A stretch of DNA of 6,677 nucleotides from CAZVRZ01 sp964629965 (GTDB taxonomy: Bacteria > Chloroflexota > Anaerolineae > Anaerolineales > UBA4823): assembly GCA_964629965.1 (NCBI GenBank), contig CAZVRZ010000228.1:1-6677 (forward strand), in the 5' to 3' direction. Shown piece by piece: positions 6,501-6,677 of the stretch. The position numbers and the translations under genes were made by a program. Numbering within the stretch: the first letter of the stretch is position 1; every line of letters starts with the position of its first letter. Under the pieces are notes generated by a model, which made no database searches, had not been told where the DNA came from, and worked only from the letters and a program-made list of their open reading frames with translations.

Positions 6501-6542
6501 AGCGCAACAAGTCGGTATGACAGCGCAATAAGTCGGCATGAC
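6501..6542. repeat. Tandem 21-base repeat, two copies
   Basis: Copies at 6501-6521 and 6522-6542 share 19 of 21 bases; each has the form AGCGCAAYAAGTCGGYATGA followed by C. Both differences are C/T transitions. The copies are exactly adjacent. They do not belong to a recognised mobile element and are too few for a CRISPR array. Confidence 0.75.
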
Positions 6543-6622
6543 GGCCTGGGTGAGCAGCAAGCGTTGGCCGGGGAGTGCAGAAAAATCAGGGAGAAGGCGC
6601 GTGGGAATGGGCGTAAGCCGGT

Positions 6623-6647
6623 AGGATACTGTATCCTTACGTAAGGA
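6623..6647. promoter_or_regulatory. Two overlapping dyads before the plus-strand start at 6654
   Basis: AGGATAC-T-GTATCCT (6623-6637) has perfect seven-base arms, and TCCTTACGTAAGGA (6634-6647) is a perfect 14-base palindrome; they share TCCT. The right arm of the second contains the ribosome site for the start at 6654. As DNA this could be a double operator; as RNA the shared TCCT could pair either with the upstream AGGA or with the ribosome site. Both readings are inference. Confidence 0.55.
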
Positions 6648-6648
6648 A
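6645..6648 (+). promoter_or_regulatory. Ribosome binding site for the plus-strand start at 6654
   Basis: GGAA within TAAGGAAA lies five bases before the ATG at 6654, giving good spacing. It is the main reason for calling a gene start there. Confidence 0.5.
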
Positions 6649-6653
6649 ATTTG

Positions 6654-6677
6654 ATGCAAGTGCAATTTGGCTTTCCA
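6654..6677 (+). CDS. Start of a divergent gene, first eight codons only, function unknown
   Basis: ATG at 6654 opens a frame reading MQVQFGFP to the window edge. Support is indirect: a well-spaced AAGGA ribosome site, a structured dyad region directly upstream, and a 360-base divergent intergenic region to its left. Eight residues are not enough to assign a family. A weak -10-like GATACT at 6625-6630 sits inside the first dyad, with no good -35. Confidence 0.45.

Larger units (their letters stand above)
6295..6653. other. Divergent intergenic region between gatC and the plus-strand start at 6654
   Basis: About 360 bases with no gene I can support: the open frames here (for example 6411-6644 plus and 6429-6665 minus) have no recognisable protein content, no good ribosome sites, and run through short repeats. 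It contains the gat promoter, the leader dyad, two GGGCAGTT direct repeats, an AT-rich inverted repeat, a 21-base tandem duplication with a partial third copy, and two overlapping dyads at the right end. Confidence 0.7.

Noticed and set aside
6501..6542. CRISPR-like repeats
   Set aside because: The two copies are directly adjacent with no spacer, the third is degenerate and distant, and no cas gene is present.
6411..6644. 77-residue plus-strand open frame in the intergenic region
   Set aside because: No ribosome site, no recognisable protein content; it runs through the 21-base tandem repeats and ends in the dyad region. The repeats stay in frame only because 21 is a multiple of three.
6429..6665. 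78-residue minus-strand open frame upstream of gatC
   Set aside because: It crosses the repeats and dyads, starts inside the probable divergent gene and has no family features.

Overview
The window carries a compact, ordinary-looking bacterial gene run in which five complete genes and one partial gene all lie on the minus strand; read in transcription order (right to left) they are gatC, gatA, a peptidase M55 (D-aminopeptidase DppA-like) gene, gatB, rimO, and the first 185 codons of a GH94 cellobiose phosphorylase that runs off the left edge. At the extreme right a probable gene starts on the plus strand, with only eight codons inside the window. Base composition is mixed, neither strongly AT- nor GC-rich. 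A complete GatCAB amidotransferase, an enlarged GatA and a clostridial/Chloroflexota-style cellobiose phosphorylase suggest a saccharolytic bacterium; Chloroflexota (for example Anaerolineae) is my best guess, but it rests on protein 'look' and not on a search.

Region by region: 1-555 is the N-terminal part of cellobiose phosphorylase, and 556-657 is a spacer with its likely promoter. 658-2010 is rimO. 2011-2054 is a short spacer holding a small hairpin with a UNCG-type tetraloop. 2055-3488 is gatB, and 3489-3569 is an AT-rich spacer. 3570-4391 is the M55 gene, whose start overlaps the gatA stop by four bases (ATGA). 4388-5974 is gatA and 5977-6294 is gatC, two bases apart. 6295-6653 is a non-coding divergent intergenic region with a good sigma-70-type promoter for gatC (TTGCCC, 17 bp, TATAAT), several direct and inverted repeats, and two overlapping dyads just before the plus-strand start at 6654.

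Functionally, gatC-gatA-gatB encode the three subunits that amidate misacylated Glu-tRNA(Gln) and/or Asp-tRNA(Asn); rimO modifies ribosomal protein uS12, so most of the run serves translation. The M55 hydrolase wedged between gatA and gatB is the odd member: its metal ligands all appear intact and its coupling to gatA is tight. Cellobiose phosphorylase is metabolically unrelated and seems to have its own promoter. I see no CRISPR array, tRNA, rRNA, insertion sequence, phage gene or defence gene, and no convincing intrinsic terminator. I did not find a clear novel multi-gene system; the most interesting signals are the gatA-M55-gatB arrangement and the structured intergenic DNA at the right end.
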